NCBI GenBank assembly: GCA_030248215.1
Contig: JASANG010000398.1
Coordinates: 279,777 to 343,776, forward strand
From: Enoplolaimus lenunculus
Lineage: Eukaryota > Nematoda > Enoplea > Enoplida > Thoracostomopsidae
Direction of reading: 5' to 3'
Length of the DNA: 64,000 nucleotides
Part shown: positions 24,957 through 35,434 of the stretch, piece after piece
Position numbering within the stretch: the first letter of the stretch is position 1
Layout: the number at the start of each line of letters is the position of its first letter
Notes under the pieces: model-generated
The model's input: only the letters and a program-made list of their open reading frames with translations
Database searches by the model: none
Told to the model about the DNA's origin: nothing
Made by a program: the position numbers and the translations under genes

Positions 24957-27290
24957 TTTTTATACTCTTCGAAACACTCAGCAATCACCATAAAGGCTTT
25001 GCGTTCCAGTTCAAAGTTCGCAGATTTGCACTGAGGCATTTTCAAACTTTGTGTTGCAATGCACAATACATCTTCAAACGGCACATCCAAAACATCGTCG
25101 CGTTTCGGCCATCGGTATAACAACCGAGAACCGTCTCCGAAGTAAACCCGCTCCAAAAACTTGACGATAACAGACCCGTGTTTATTAAACTTTGTGGCGC
25201 GGCCAAGATACCTAAAACAGAAACATTGGCAAGGGCCTTTGCTATATCAAAAAGGCGTAGCATATTCCGGCAAGACTGAGATAGGGTAGACTTATGCTAA
25301 TATTTTGCTTAGAAATGGGCTTGTAGACTTATGCTAATATTTTGCTTAGAAATGGGCTTGGTGTTAGACTGCTTACACCTAAGCGTACGGAAGCTGGCCT
25401 TAGGAATGTGCTTAAGTTAGGTACTGTTACGCCCTTAAAATAAGATTAATAGTGATAATCAACAACTAGGAACATGCCTAAGGAAATTATGACATGCTAT
25501 AATGCAGTAAATCTAGATATATATTAGTTAGTTTTTTGGCACAATTTGATTATGAAAAAACTAACCAGACAAGCGAAGATGCTGATTTTTTTGCTTGATA
25601 CGCAACGGCGACGAAATCATCTGCATACGCAATATTTCCAGGATCGAATACGGTTTTAACATGTCGCAAGTGTAGGCCAAATACTTCGGTCTGGAATTTA
25701 AAATGCATAATTATTGCACTTATTATCTATGACAACAGTTGTAATTGCAAACTATATGATTATTTCTGAGCGTACACAGAATGGCCTGCCACTGTAATAC
25801 GCACGTCACATTCTCTCTTAACAGTTAAATGCACGAAGTCAAAATCAACTTAATTTTGAAACGATAAAAATTAAAAAATTATATCCGTACCGTTACATCA
25901 ACGTCTTCTGACGGTTCAGATTCGTCCGAATCACCAGCAAACGCTTCAGATCGTTCGTCAGCACCATCATCCGGGCGTCCAACAGGATGTTGCGAGTCAG
26001 GTGGAGCAAGTACCACAGCCGAACAACTTTGTGTATTTTGTCCTGTAGAAGAACTCGCTTCTGGCTAAAATTATAGAACCAAAACTTTGGCATATTCTTT
26101 TGTGCAAACGCAAATGTACGTAAGTGACTTTATAAATAATTCCGCGCAAATACACGACAATTTACAAATATGTACGTATACCCATCGAACGAATGCCACA
26201 GCACTTGAAAATTTCTAAAGACGAATCAAGAATCGTGTAACGAAATATAAACAACAAAAATACACCTTAGGAACGTATATACCCTTTTAAACCACTACTT
26301 CTTTAATTATACGTATATACCAGACCTGTTCATCGGTGTCCGCAGACATGTCAACTGCCATAATTGAGCTACCGGGTGGTGCATTACGTCGTTTGCTTCG
26401 TCGATGCCTAGTTGGCCTTCCCGCTGGAGTTCGCAATTCTTTCAGGTATCCCACTAAAGCACTGTCTACTGCCGGCGCGTCGATCGTTGTATTCTGAGGC
26501 AGACTAAATGTTGCTCGATCTTTAGAAATAGGACAGATCCCACAGCTTTCAAATCCGGCAACAATATTACGCCCAATAGTACCGCCGTTTCCTCGACGTT
26601 CTAGCGATTGAATCAAATCACTTAAAACCTCAGGAAAGTCGGATTTCGTAATCGCAAAATCGTGATGTGCGCGACGATAATTTTGGACCGTTTCGCGCCA
26701 TGCTACCTTCAACGGATGAAAAAATGCTACATCAAGCGGTTGTAGCAAAGGTGTTGCATTAGGTGGCAGACATACCAAAGCAATGTTGTCGTCGCGGCAC
26801 TGCCTAATTACATCGTCGTTGAAGTGTGACGATAAATTGTCGCCAATGAGCACCTTTTTGCCGGCAAACTGCTGTGCATGGGGTAAAAAGCAACGTTCAA
26901 ACCATTGTCCAAATGCCGCTGTATCAAACCATCCGCGAGAAGTGACTCCAAAACCAGCACCGCGTTCGCAACAAGATTTCTGGCATAGCGAGCTCCCACT
27001 GGTCCGTTCATTGCCCAATTAGGATTACAACCAGTTTCGCTTATATAACATACATAAGGCGGTAGCACGCCGCCCGTCGCACTGCCGCAAAACATGACAC
27101 TAAAACTATCCTTGTTGTCTCTAATGACACGATCAGCATATTTGACACCGCGCTTAAATATCATTTTTTGGATACCAGGAGAATCAGTTAGCCATGTTTC
27201 ATCATAGTTAAAAATGTTTTCGGCTGGTACGTCTTGGCACGTTTGCTCAATGTTTTCAATGAATTCTTCCACTTCTCAAACCGTCAGCTT
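24957..27290 (-). pseudogene. pogo-like transposase B, spliced, one frame break, N-terminus missing
   Basis: The DDE domain reads FNYDETWLTD (first Asp), then LIGDNLSSHFNDD and CLPPNATPLLQPLDVAFFHP (second and third catalytic region) in 27272-26326, with one frame change near 26970. In-phase exons follow: an acidic Ser/Asp/Glu linker 26064-25897, then 25690-25566 (ADDFVAVAYQAKK), then 25211-24957 (YLGRATKFNKHGSVIVKFLE, WPKRDDVLDVPFEDVL). This last module matches the small C-terminal domain (GDxVxVxY ... WPxKxDxxxxPxxxVL) of many Tigger-like transposases. The N-terminal helix-turn-helix part is not present upstream of 27290. It is a different family from transposase A, as shown by different DDE context and TIRs. 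Confidence 0.8.
25285..25440. repeat. TTAGGC-MITE-like sequence inside element B
   Basis: TTAGAC, CTTAGG and CCTAAGCG units end in GTACTGTTACGCCC. A ~36 bp unit (GTAGACTTATGCTAATATTT...) is duplicated in tandem at about 25287-25358. It lies in an intron of transposase B, so it arrived after, or was carried with, that element. Confidence 0.55.
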
Positions 27291-28350
27291 GGCACGTTGC
27301 GGTGCCAAATTTTCGCGGTTCGCACAGTGATGTCCCTTTTATACCGCCCTAAAAACGCTGTGACCAAAGTCAAAACCACTAAGTTTGGCCGGCTAAAGTA
27401 AGGCACAGGAAAAATTTGGCCGTGTCTAGTAGCTTATTGGATTTGTCGAAGACATATATCACTTGCATTGACACCTGGTGCTTTTGAATAATTTTATGAT
27501 AAGAGCAAAGGTCTGTTTGTTCCAATGGAACACAAAAATTAGAACTTACTGCAGTTTAAGGCACATTGGCCACCCCCCCTTTTGTCACCGAACTTTATGT
27601 CGTTTTTTACACCTAACTTTGAAAGGTTATTCCTTGACGATCAGTAATTTTAGAACTTTGGGATCAATTTTGCTGGTTAGCAGACAGTTCATACTGGCGC
27701 CTAATGCCACGAATAGCTATGTAATCGGCGCTTATAAAGCAGCAGACGTTAAAATTTCAAACGTGAAATTTGGCCAATGTCAGCCCCAAGGCCAAAGTCA
27801 CCGAATTTTACCGTAGTTTTGCCTACGTAGAAACTTTTCTCAATCTGAAGTGGTAGATATGTCCAAATGATGATCGGCTGCTATCTGATTCAACTCATTA
27901 ATTGCGTTTTGCAACGTTGAAGCGTCCCATTTTAGTCTTTCTAACTTTTGCACTTTTCTAGAGTTGTAGGTTTCCTTTACTGCTCTTGGAAGCCTTATAT
28001 GCGAACGAGACTTAGATGTTCGTTTTGTCCGAGCCATCTAAAAATACGCAGTGTGCCAGCTAGAATTGTTTTATGCTTAAATCGAAAAAAGTAAACTGAT
28101 TACATTCCACAAACTGTGTGACCCCCAGATACGAAATTAATAAATGATTCTCTGGAGGTTTTTAAAAATTTTCAAGCAAACATCAGAATTAAATTAAAAA
28201 ACGCTATCCACATTTTACACACTTGAAGCTAACAGTGCCCTTAAACAAACAAAAACATTGAATTTATTAGGTGTTCATAACAACAAAGTGTGTTCATAAG
28301 TTCATAACAAGCGAGTATGGGAATAAAACAACATTTACTAGTGTCCATTA

Positions 28351-28600
28351 CGCAACAACAATAAATTGGTAAATAATGCATTTAAATTCATAATGAGAAA
28401 ATAATGGATGCTACTATCATGTTCTGTATTCAATTTACTTTTTATTGATATCGAATTGTAACGAAATAAAGCTTACCTATACTTCCTAACAGCAAAGAAT
28501 ATACTGTGCTACAAATAAAATCCTTGAACAGGCTATATTGTAATCATTAAGATAGCCCACGTAATTATTAAATCGCTGCAAAACAAAGCAACATAAAACA
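28351..28600. other. Short gap between element A and repeat X2
   Basis: About 250 bp of AT-rich sequence with no recognisable coding or repeat content. It may contain the eroded right end of element A. Confidence 0.3.
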
Positions 28601-29612
28601 CCTATTATTCTCAATCGCAAACAGTCAAGTCACATTGAAATTGGTGACTCTATATCTAAGGTTGTGATTAAAATTTTAAAATACAAATTACATCATTCTG
28701 TTAACACTCACAAGTATTGTGAAGTTTGTTACTACTGCCTTGAATGCACATATTAACAATGTGAAACTTGTACATAATTGAGGTTTTAAACACTAAGTTG
28801 AGGTAAAATTTTCATTCAATTTGAACAGAAAGCGCTGTCTGTTTATTCAACTTTACACCATTCAAACCGCACGTGATTGGCTCGTAACAGCAACTTGAAC
28901 TGCAACGTAGCATTGTTCATTTTGTCATGAACCGGAATCCAATGAATGTTGCGTCTATGCGCAAGTTTGTTTCCTAGTTGATTATTAGAAGCCATAATAG
29001 TTCGTTCCGTGCGAGATGTCTTATTGTGTGCTATTACTTGGTCGCATCGCGGTCGTGGAAGCAACTCTGCAATAGAATCCGTTATTGTTGGAAATTCGCG
29101 GAACGAATCTTTTAATTTGCATACTAAACGTTTCAAAATGCGCTTTGGCTGGCGGCACATTAGTAACCTATCGTTGTTTGTCAACAATTCCAACGTGACT
29201 TGATTGTTTGTGATTGGCAATCAGTTCAACATACTACAGTAGCATAGAAGTCGTTAACAGATTTAACATCATTTCAACTACCTTACTGCTCTTCACTTCT
29301 AGCTTCACTTCCGGTTCCGACAAAATTTGTTGACCTCTGGCTCCGGCTCCGGTATTTGTCCCCTCCAGTTGCACCCTGGTAGTATCTCATAAGCTTTAAT
29401 AGAAGACAGTTTAAAGCATTGTTTCTAAATATTTTATATACCACATCTATGCAAAATATTGTCGATCACTCTCCCTTTATGCAATTAACACAATGAAACG
29501 TTTAATGATTAAAATATTGGCCCATGTTACGTTGAGAGCAGTCCTGCTGTCCCGTCACAAGAAGGAGTGCAGCATAGGCAAACCAGCGATCAGAACACGC
29601 CTGCTCAATACG
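28601..29612. repeat. ~1 kb repeat X, copy 2
   Basis: Direct repeat of 21758-22757 with scattered substitutions and a short insertion near 29577. It includes the hAT-type right terminus at 29300-29378 (CTTCCGGTTCCG ... AGTTGCACCCTGG). It continues past CAATACGTA into different sequence, where copy 1 is interrupted by element A. Confidence 0.85.
28843..29220 (-). pseudogene. Decayed SGNH-hydrolase-like ORF in repeat X2
   Basis: 125 codons, nearly identical to the copy-1 ORF with scattered replacements (for example RPRCDQ for RPRCDH), plus a longer N-terminus (MPITNNQVTLELL). The frame is open in both copies, so it was probably coding when the repeat was young. The Gly-Asp-Ser nucleophile block is absent. 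Confidence 0.45.
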
Positions 29613-29634
29613 TATAAAGTTGTTTATAAACAAT

Positions 29635-29910
29635 AAACAGGGGTGTAGCCTGGGGTTTCAGGTGTCAACTGCAAACCGTTTGGAATTTTGATTCTCTTAA
29701 TGGAACATCAAAAATTTCTAATGTAGCATATAACTGTGTTTTTGGCGCTGTTAGTGTGAGAATCGCTTTTTGCGGGGAGCTTGGGGGCGGCAGCATTCAT
29801 TCTGCCTAGGGTCCCTTGAAATAGCAGGGGTTCAGGGGGTCGAATTTGCCAACTCGACCCTTTGGGCTTATTTATTTGAGCATTCAGTGTCCGGTTTACC
29901 TACGCCTGAA
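29635..29910. repeat. CAGGGGTGTAGCC element, probably an old hAT-type repeat
   Basis: Starts CAGGGGTGTAGCCTGGGG and ends near GGTTTACCTACGCCTG. CAGGGGCGTAGCC-type termini are common in animal hAT elements. Inner GC-rich stretches (GGGGAGCTTGGGGGCGG) differ from the surroundings. A similar GTAGCCA sequence lies at 56690-56876. No target duplication was confirmed. Confidence 0.4.
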
Positions 29911-29982
29911 AATTTTGTCTGCACCTCTATTTACAGCGCACCTATATATTTCTGACGTTTTGCGGCAATTACTCCTGCAATT

Positions 29983-30229
29983 CTGAAATGTAAAGAAGTA
30001 GGCACAACTCGTAGCGATTCCAAATAAACAAATCTTAAACCTAAACTAACTTCATTTATGTTCAACCAAGCTATACCTAACATTTTTACTTCTCAAATTC
30101 CTCATTGATGGGTGACAAATTCTGAGATAGTTTTATACGATTACAATACTATAATTAGCTTTATTATGGTAAAAAATATTTACATATACTACAGTGAGAG
30201 AGTTCACTACATTTTGCTAAAAAGCAATG
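29983..30229. repeat. 245-bp direct repeat R, copy 1
   Basis: Almost identical to 31582-31829, from ATGTAAAGAAGTAGGCACAA to GCTAAAAAGCAATGG. This copy lies just outside the left TIR of element C. Confidence 0.85.
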
Positions 30230-31344
30230 GAACTCAGCTGATCTCAAGGGCTTTATCTCACCACAGGCGCTGTCTACAATACAACTGCAACCAAAGTAGT
30301 TTCAAATAGTGATTCAATCTGAACATTGACCATAACGATAAGAGTAGGCAACATTTCAGATTTCACTTGATTTCAGTTAAGTTTGTAAAATAGAAATCTG
30401 AGTATGATTAAAAATATTTAACTAATGATGTCACTATGTTTTTAGCTTTTTTTGTGATGACCAATTGCAGGCCGGTGTCACAAACCTATCTTTCCCCAGC
30501 CCGAGATCCCCCGTAAAAATGGGGCAAACACAACATCCCCCCTTACATTTTAGCATGATATCTGCTCATTGTTGTTAGCAATGTATTCAATGGTCAAAAC
30601 AGCTACAAACTGCACATTTAATCATCAAAACTGCTGCATATTGTACATCGTGAAAACTCTTGGAATTGCACATTTAATCATAGAAACTGCTGTACTGTAC
30701 GTTTATTCAACACTGCAAACTCTACGTTCGTCGTGAGTCTGAGCAAAGGGCGAAACGTACAGTAAAATTCAAAAATACGTTTTTTGACGAACCTGATAGA
30801 TCTGTTAGTAAACAATGCTTCCGTGCAAATGGCGAATAGCTACGACTAATAGTAGTTTTGTTATTGAAAATTTTGTAAAAGACACAGACGTGAGATATTT
30901 TGAGCAAACGGCAGAATGGTCCGATTCGCCGTTTGCAAGATTCAATTATTCTACCCAAGTCTGGTTCAAAAGACATATAAACACTATACCCCTTTTGCTA
31001 AGATACATAATTGTCCAGTGTAATACACATGCTTCAAAGGCGATTGTTATATTTCATGCGAAAATGTTTAACTTTTAGACGAAAATGCTAGAATGAAATA
31101 TCAGACACATGCGAAACTGCATAATAGTGTTTGTCTCCAAGACTGGTTTATAAAACAAGTTATTTGGTGATGTATTTCTTATTGATATAAATAAATTTGC
31201 TGGTTTCCACGTTTCGTGTTTTAATTAATCGAAATTTTTACAGGAACGGCTTGGGTTGATCACGGTGTAGAATGAATGTTTAGCAGAAAAAAATGTTACC
31301 TACCAGCACTCACCAGCTATTGTGGTTCATGTTACAATAATGAC

Positions 31345-31440
31345 CGATCCAGTGCCCGGATCCTTAGGCTAAGACTTAAACCTCTGACAAACTTAAGGTT
31401 CCGCTTAGGCTTAGGCCTAGAACTACCCTTAAACGTAATT
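31345..31440. repeat. Weak TTAGGC-type segment inside element C
   Basis: CTTAGGCTAAGACTT and GCTTAGGCTTAGGCCTAG lie about 30 bp apart. The flanking MITE ends are not convincing. Confidence 0.4.
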
Positions 31441-31539
31441 ATACGATAAATTAGTGAAACACTGTTATAACTTATAACACTAGCTGCTTGGATTTCTGCT
31501 TCAGATTAGTTGTATGTCTTTACGTTTTCATAAGTAGAT

Positions 31540-33990
31540 AATGGTTTTTCATATCGATGACTTTGTTTGGGCCAAGGTTCTGCAATGTAAAAAAGTAGGC
31601 ACAACTCGTAGCGATCCCAAATAAACAAATCTTAAACCTAAACTAACTTCATTTATGTTCAACCAAGCTATACCTAACATTTTTACTTCTCAAATGCCTC
31701 ATTGATGGGTGACAAATTCTGAGATAGTTTTATACGATTACAATACTATAATTAGCTTTATTATTGTCGAAAATATTTACATATACTACAGTGAGAGAGT
31801 TCACTACATTTTGCTAAAAAGCAATGGTGATGCGACTGCACCATGCAGCACAAAGAAACGCAAATTCAAAAACAGTGTATTCGTATGGTTTTTCGGGGAT
31901 AACACGTATGGCTATGGCTCGGAGCACGATATATTGCCGCTATGTAATCCGGGCGCAGTTGGATTTGCGTGCAACAAACACAGGGGTTTAGTTAAGCGCA
32001 CGATGTCACAAGCCCAGCGAATGCTTCCACAGAATCAACAACTAACGAAGCCACGCAGCCTAGCACGCAAATAGCATCGAATATATTTCCTAAACCAATC
32101 ACGATGTTTGGTAAACCTCCAGCAACAGCTATGGAAGGCAGTGTTAATCCAAAATTCGCGTCATCCAGCAGCGATTCAGATGCTTCTGAATCTGGTGACC
32201 CCACCTTTAACCATCTGGATGTATCGTTTGATTCAAATGCTACCGAAGACAGCGAAACAGCTGAAACTGTTACAGCTAATGTTCCTGATGATCAAACCGC
32301 TGCGCTTGCTTCTGTTCAACAAATTGTTTCAGAAGTGGTGGAATCATTTCGAACGGATGAACAGCAAGAAATAAAGAAAATATCATCCAAGTGGCGCGAA
32401 AACAAAAATCTCAGAAGGCAAGGATTGCCGTATATTTCCAGATCGGGCAAGGAAAAAAGAGGCCGTGACGTTCAACCTGTACAATGCAGTCAACTCTGTA
32501 AACACGACTGCATTAACGTAATTCCTTAAGGCCAACGACGTAAAATTTTTGACGGTTTCATGAACATTAATACTGTTCAAAGGCAGGCAATACATCTGGT
32601 CTCGTATAGAAACGGAGGACGCGAAATTCAGCCGAGTACACATCGTTACTTTCTAATGTCAGACGATTAGGGAACTGGGCCGCAACGACGAACAACAGCT
32701 TATAATTCACGAGCACGTAAATAGTTTTCCCATTGTTGCAAGTTATTACTGTCGCGAAAATTCAAAAAACATATATGTTGAGCCTTGTGTTAGAAGCAAG
32801 AAAAATATGTACCGGCAATATTTGAATTTTTGCGAAACTCATCCATCGCAACCCAAAGCAGTTTCCGAAAGCAGCTATTTGAGAGTTATGAAAAAAGATT
32901 TTCCGCGATTAAAAATCTTCAAACCGCGCAAAGATCAGTGTAACACATGTGCAAAATACCGTAATTTGAAGGGTTTACTCTAGCAACAATTTGAACCCGT
33001 GTATAATCGCCATATTGAGAGAAGGCCAAGGCACGGCAAGCTATGAAAGAAGACGCTGTCAGAGCGGCAAACGATTCCACATTTCGAACAATGCAATGTG
33101 ATTTGCAAGCTGTTTTATATCTACCAACGAACGACGTTTCACTATTATTTTACAAGAAAAAACTTTCTAGTTATAATTTTACTATTAGTTGCGGCAATCA
33201 GGGTTATTGCTATTACTGGTGTGAAACAGACGGTAATCGTGGCGCAATTGAGATTGCAACTTATTTAACGGAGCATCTATTCAGTTTGCCCTCCGATGTT
33301 ACGCATGTTTCAATATGGTCCGACTGCTGCGCAGGTCAAAATCGTAACCAGTTTGTTGCAGCAATGTTATTGTATGTTGCTAGCCACGATAAAGGGCCCG
33401 TTGTTATCGAACAAAAGTTTTTGGAGAGTGGTCATACGCAAAATGATTGCGATACAATGCATTCCAACATAGAAAACGCATCTCACGGACATGAAATTGG
33501 CATACCATCTGAGTGGGCCAATATTCTGCGAATGGCCCGCCCTAATAAAAATAGATTTATTGTGAGAACCCTTCAATACACCGGTTTTAAAGACGTGAAG
33601 CAATATGCTAACAGAATTTTTGCAAACAAACGACCGGCGATTCCGTGGAATCAAATCAAGATTTTGCGATTTGATGGTAGCGAACCGACGCAATTTCAAT
33701 ATGCGAAAGATTTCAATTCTCAACTACAGGTATTCGAACTACCAAACAAACGTCTTGATCAACCTGCAACGCGGCACAATAAAAGCGGCGGCAGTTTATC
33801 ATTTGATATGCGACCTGCATATAATGCCAAGCTTCCAATCAGCGCTGCTAAAAAGCAGGATCTACTGTACTTGTGCAAACACGGAGCAATTAACCAAGAT
33901 TTCTGGTTTTTCTACGAAAACTTATCCACTGCGGACGAAGATGCTGAACCAGAACTTGACGAACAAGTTGGTGTAGACTCTGAATCATAA
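31540..33990 (+). pseudogene. DUF7869-type transposase with PWWP-like N-terminus, broken
   Basis: The last ORF (33043-33990, 315 codons) has CDLQAVLYLP, the ETDGNRGAIEIA block, WSDCCAGQNRNQFVAAML, FLESGHTQNDCDTMHSNIEN and LPISAAKKQDLLYLCKHGAI. This is the RNase H-like core and tail of the DUF7869 family seen in many animal transposon proteins. Upstream frames give the family's N-terminal blocks: RRQGLPYISRSGKE (32404), IFDGFMNINTVQRQ (32550), YYCRENSKNIYVEP and KKNMYRQYLNFCETHPSQP (32730-32850), FKPRKDQCNTCAKY (32920). At least one stop and one frame change separate them, though a small intron near 32520 is possible. Further upstream, FHIDDFVWAKVLQ (31550) and FKNSVFVWFFGDNTYGYGSE (31865) look like the two halves of a PWWP domain split by repeat R. 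Confidence 0.75.
31582..31829. repeat. 245-bp direct repeat R, copy 2
   Basis: Second copy of R, inside element C between the two PWWP-like pieces. It shares every block with copy 1 up to AAGCAATGG, then diverges. It has no terminal inverted repeats that I can see, and may be an intron sequence of the element. Confidence 0.8.
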
Positions 33991-34835
33991 TCCGAAGACA
34001 GCGAAACTAATTCTGAATCCGCAAGTGACAATGCTGATGGTGGTGTTAACGAAACGGGTTATGGTGACGATGTTCATGCCGGACCTTCGCGGCAATGACA
34101 ATTAATGATTAGTTTATCCGAAAATTATGAGGTAGGCAGTACTGGAAGTGCTAATTAATACGTCTTTTACACAAGTATAGACTTGTATCAGTGTAAACAG
34201 TGTTTCTGAGCAAAAGGCTAATGGCCATCCTCGCGTCAATTTGACGTCATAGCATTTGAAATATTTACTTTACGACTATTTGTTCATTACGTAAGTACAA
34301 GTTACATATGCAAGACAGTTACTGAATAGAACAAATAATTGCCTAGTTTTTGGTTACTGTTAGAGTCTGTAATATAGACCCCAAAAATTTCAAAACACAG
34401 TATCTCAAAAAATATGTTTTGACTATTCGCTCTTTGCTTGGATGCGCGACGCGTTGCATTTTGACCTAAGTTTCCGTTTGCGATTCTTTTTACGTTATCG
34501 CCTAGACTATATTCAATCATTTATGATAAACCCTATTGCGCAAATATTCACGATGTTCAGTATGAGTGCAATAATCCATTTTCAGCCCATTGGAACAATG
34601 TATGCACAATATTTCGGAGGGGAAATCTTGAGCTAGCTCCATTTTAACGAGGGGAAATCTCGGGCTTGTCCCATTGTTCCGGGAAGAAATCTCGGACTAG
34701 CCGGGCTGATGAATCAGCTTTCAAAAGAGAAAACCAAAACCTTGTGCTAGCCCCACTTTTCCGGGGGAATCTAGGGCTAGCCCCATTTTTGCGGGGAGAA
34801 ATCTCGGACTGGAGGAAAGATGAGGCTGTGACACC

Positions 34836-35434
34836 CGCCGGTGCTCAACACTGTACTATAGTAACACTAAAACCAGGTTCCAAAAATTGAAATTTAACGC
34901 AAGAAAACAAAGCACAGAAAAGAGGCTGTTAAAGAAAGAGCAATTAATAGTTTAACATGGCTTATTATAGTGTCAATATGCCATGCTGCTCTACAAATAT
35001 TTCGCTTGCTCATGAAACTCATTAATATATCAGTCTTAAACGTTCATGCATAAACGTTTGCACACTGACATCATCAGCAATAAAACACGAAAATCAATTT
35101 ATTTTAGCTAAAAACAAACACAAATATTCAAAGTTCAAGCTAAATGTCGAAACGATACTATGTTCATAACCCTTTCCGCATCAACTCATTTTACTTCATC
35201 TGAGACCAAATTTCACGCCAAGTACACAAACTGACAAGACGTTACTGCAAATCAATAAAATTCTTGCAAGAAGTTTCCCGGCGCCAATTTCTGAACATCA
35301 AACCACGTAACACGTTTAAAGTGTAACCGGGGAGTTGACATAGTGTAATCTTGTACTCATATATTTTAGTGCCATAAATCCAATGTTTTGAAGAATTTAT
35401 ACACTGGTTTGGACAAATCTTGCACCGAAACCAT
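34836..35434. other. Intergenic between element C and TRIT1
   Basis: AT-rich. It presumably holds the 3' UTR and polyadenylation region of the minus-strand TRIT1 gene; no decisive signal was picked. No repeats recognised. Confidence 0.4.

Larger units (their letters stand above)
24393..27813 (-). mobile_element. pogo-like DNA transposon B with TIRs and TA target site
   Basis: 3.4 kb. The ends are near-perfect inverted repeats, CGGTAAAATTGGGTGACTTT at the left and the complement of CGGTAAAATTCGGTGACTTT at the right, each continuing GGCC. TA dinucleotides lie just outside (24391-24392, 27814-27815). The motif GACTTTGGCC or its complement recurs many times in both subterminal regions (24415-24615 and 27360-27800), probably as transposase binding sites. 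It is inserted in the intron of transposase A. Confidence 0.88.
23223..28037 (-). pseudogene. pogo/Tigger-like transposase A, broken
   Basis: N-terminal exon 28037-about 27870 (MARTKRTSKSRSH, LKWDASTLQNAINELNQ) looks like the start of a psq-type helix-turn-helix. It continues at 24145 after an acceptor (GKIMGLKNIAEKHRVWRITL), then a CENP-B-type helix region and the opening of the DDE domain with NVDETGLTVV, KQVSRITSAEKG and GYFLPQWLF. The central catalytic stretch is missing: the sequence jumps to a C-terminal PHD-like finger (CKSC, WLECMDC, WEHATC, FYCKECLP; 23223-23420). There is also an in-frame stop near 23882 and a frame change near 23530. A PHD-like C-terminus is known for some pogo-family transposases. 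The 'intron' between 27870 and 24150 is occupied by element B. Confidence 0.75.
22758..28350 (-). mobile_element. pogo/Tigger-like DNA transposon A, broken, hosting element B
   Basis: It begins at a TA in repeat X1 (TAGGGTAAACTATGG). Subterminal motifs recur in inverse form at its two sides: TTATGGACAC and CTTATGAACGC near 22760-22870, against GTGTCCATTACG and GTTCATAAGTTC near 28285-28350. It encodes the transposase pieces at 23223-24170 and 27840-28037, and contains element B (24393-27813). The precise right end is not visible, so the right boundary is approximate. Confidence 0.65.
30474..34835 (+). mobile_element. TIR DNA transposon C with DUF7869-type transposase
   Basis: 4.4 kb. The left end GGTGTCACAAACCTATCTTT, then CCCCAGCCCGAGATC and GTAAAAATGGGGC, matches the reverse complement of the right end (GCCCCATTTTTGCGGGG, ATCTCGGACTGGAGG, AAAGATGAGGCTGTGACACC). 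Inside the right end, 34615-34812 has about five diverged tandem units of GGGGAAATCTCGGGCTAGCC type, so the right TIR is longer and repeated. No certain target duplication is visible. Confidence 0.82.

Noticed and set aside
21758-29612. Reading the two direct repeats X1 and X2 as terminal repeats of a retroelement
   Set aside because: Nothing between them resembles reverse transcriptase, integrase or capsid. The interior is two nested pogo-like DNA transposons, and X1 ends at a TA insertion site of element A.
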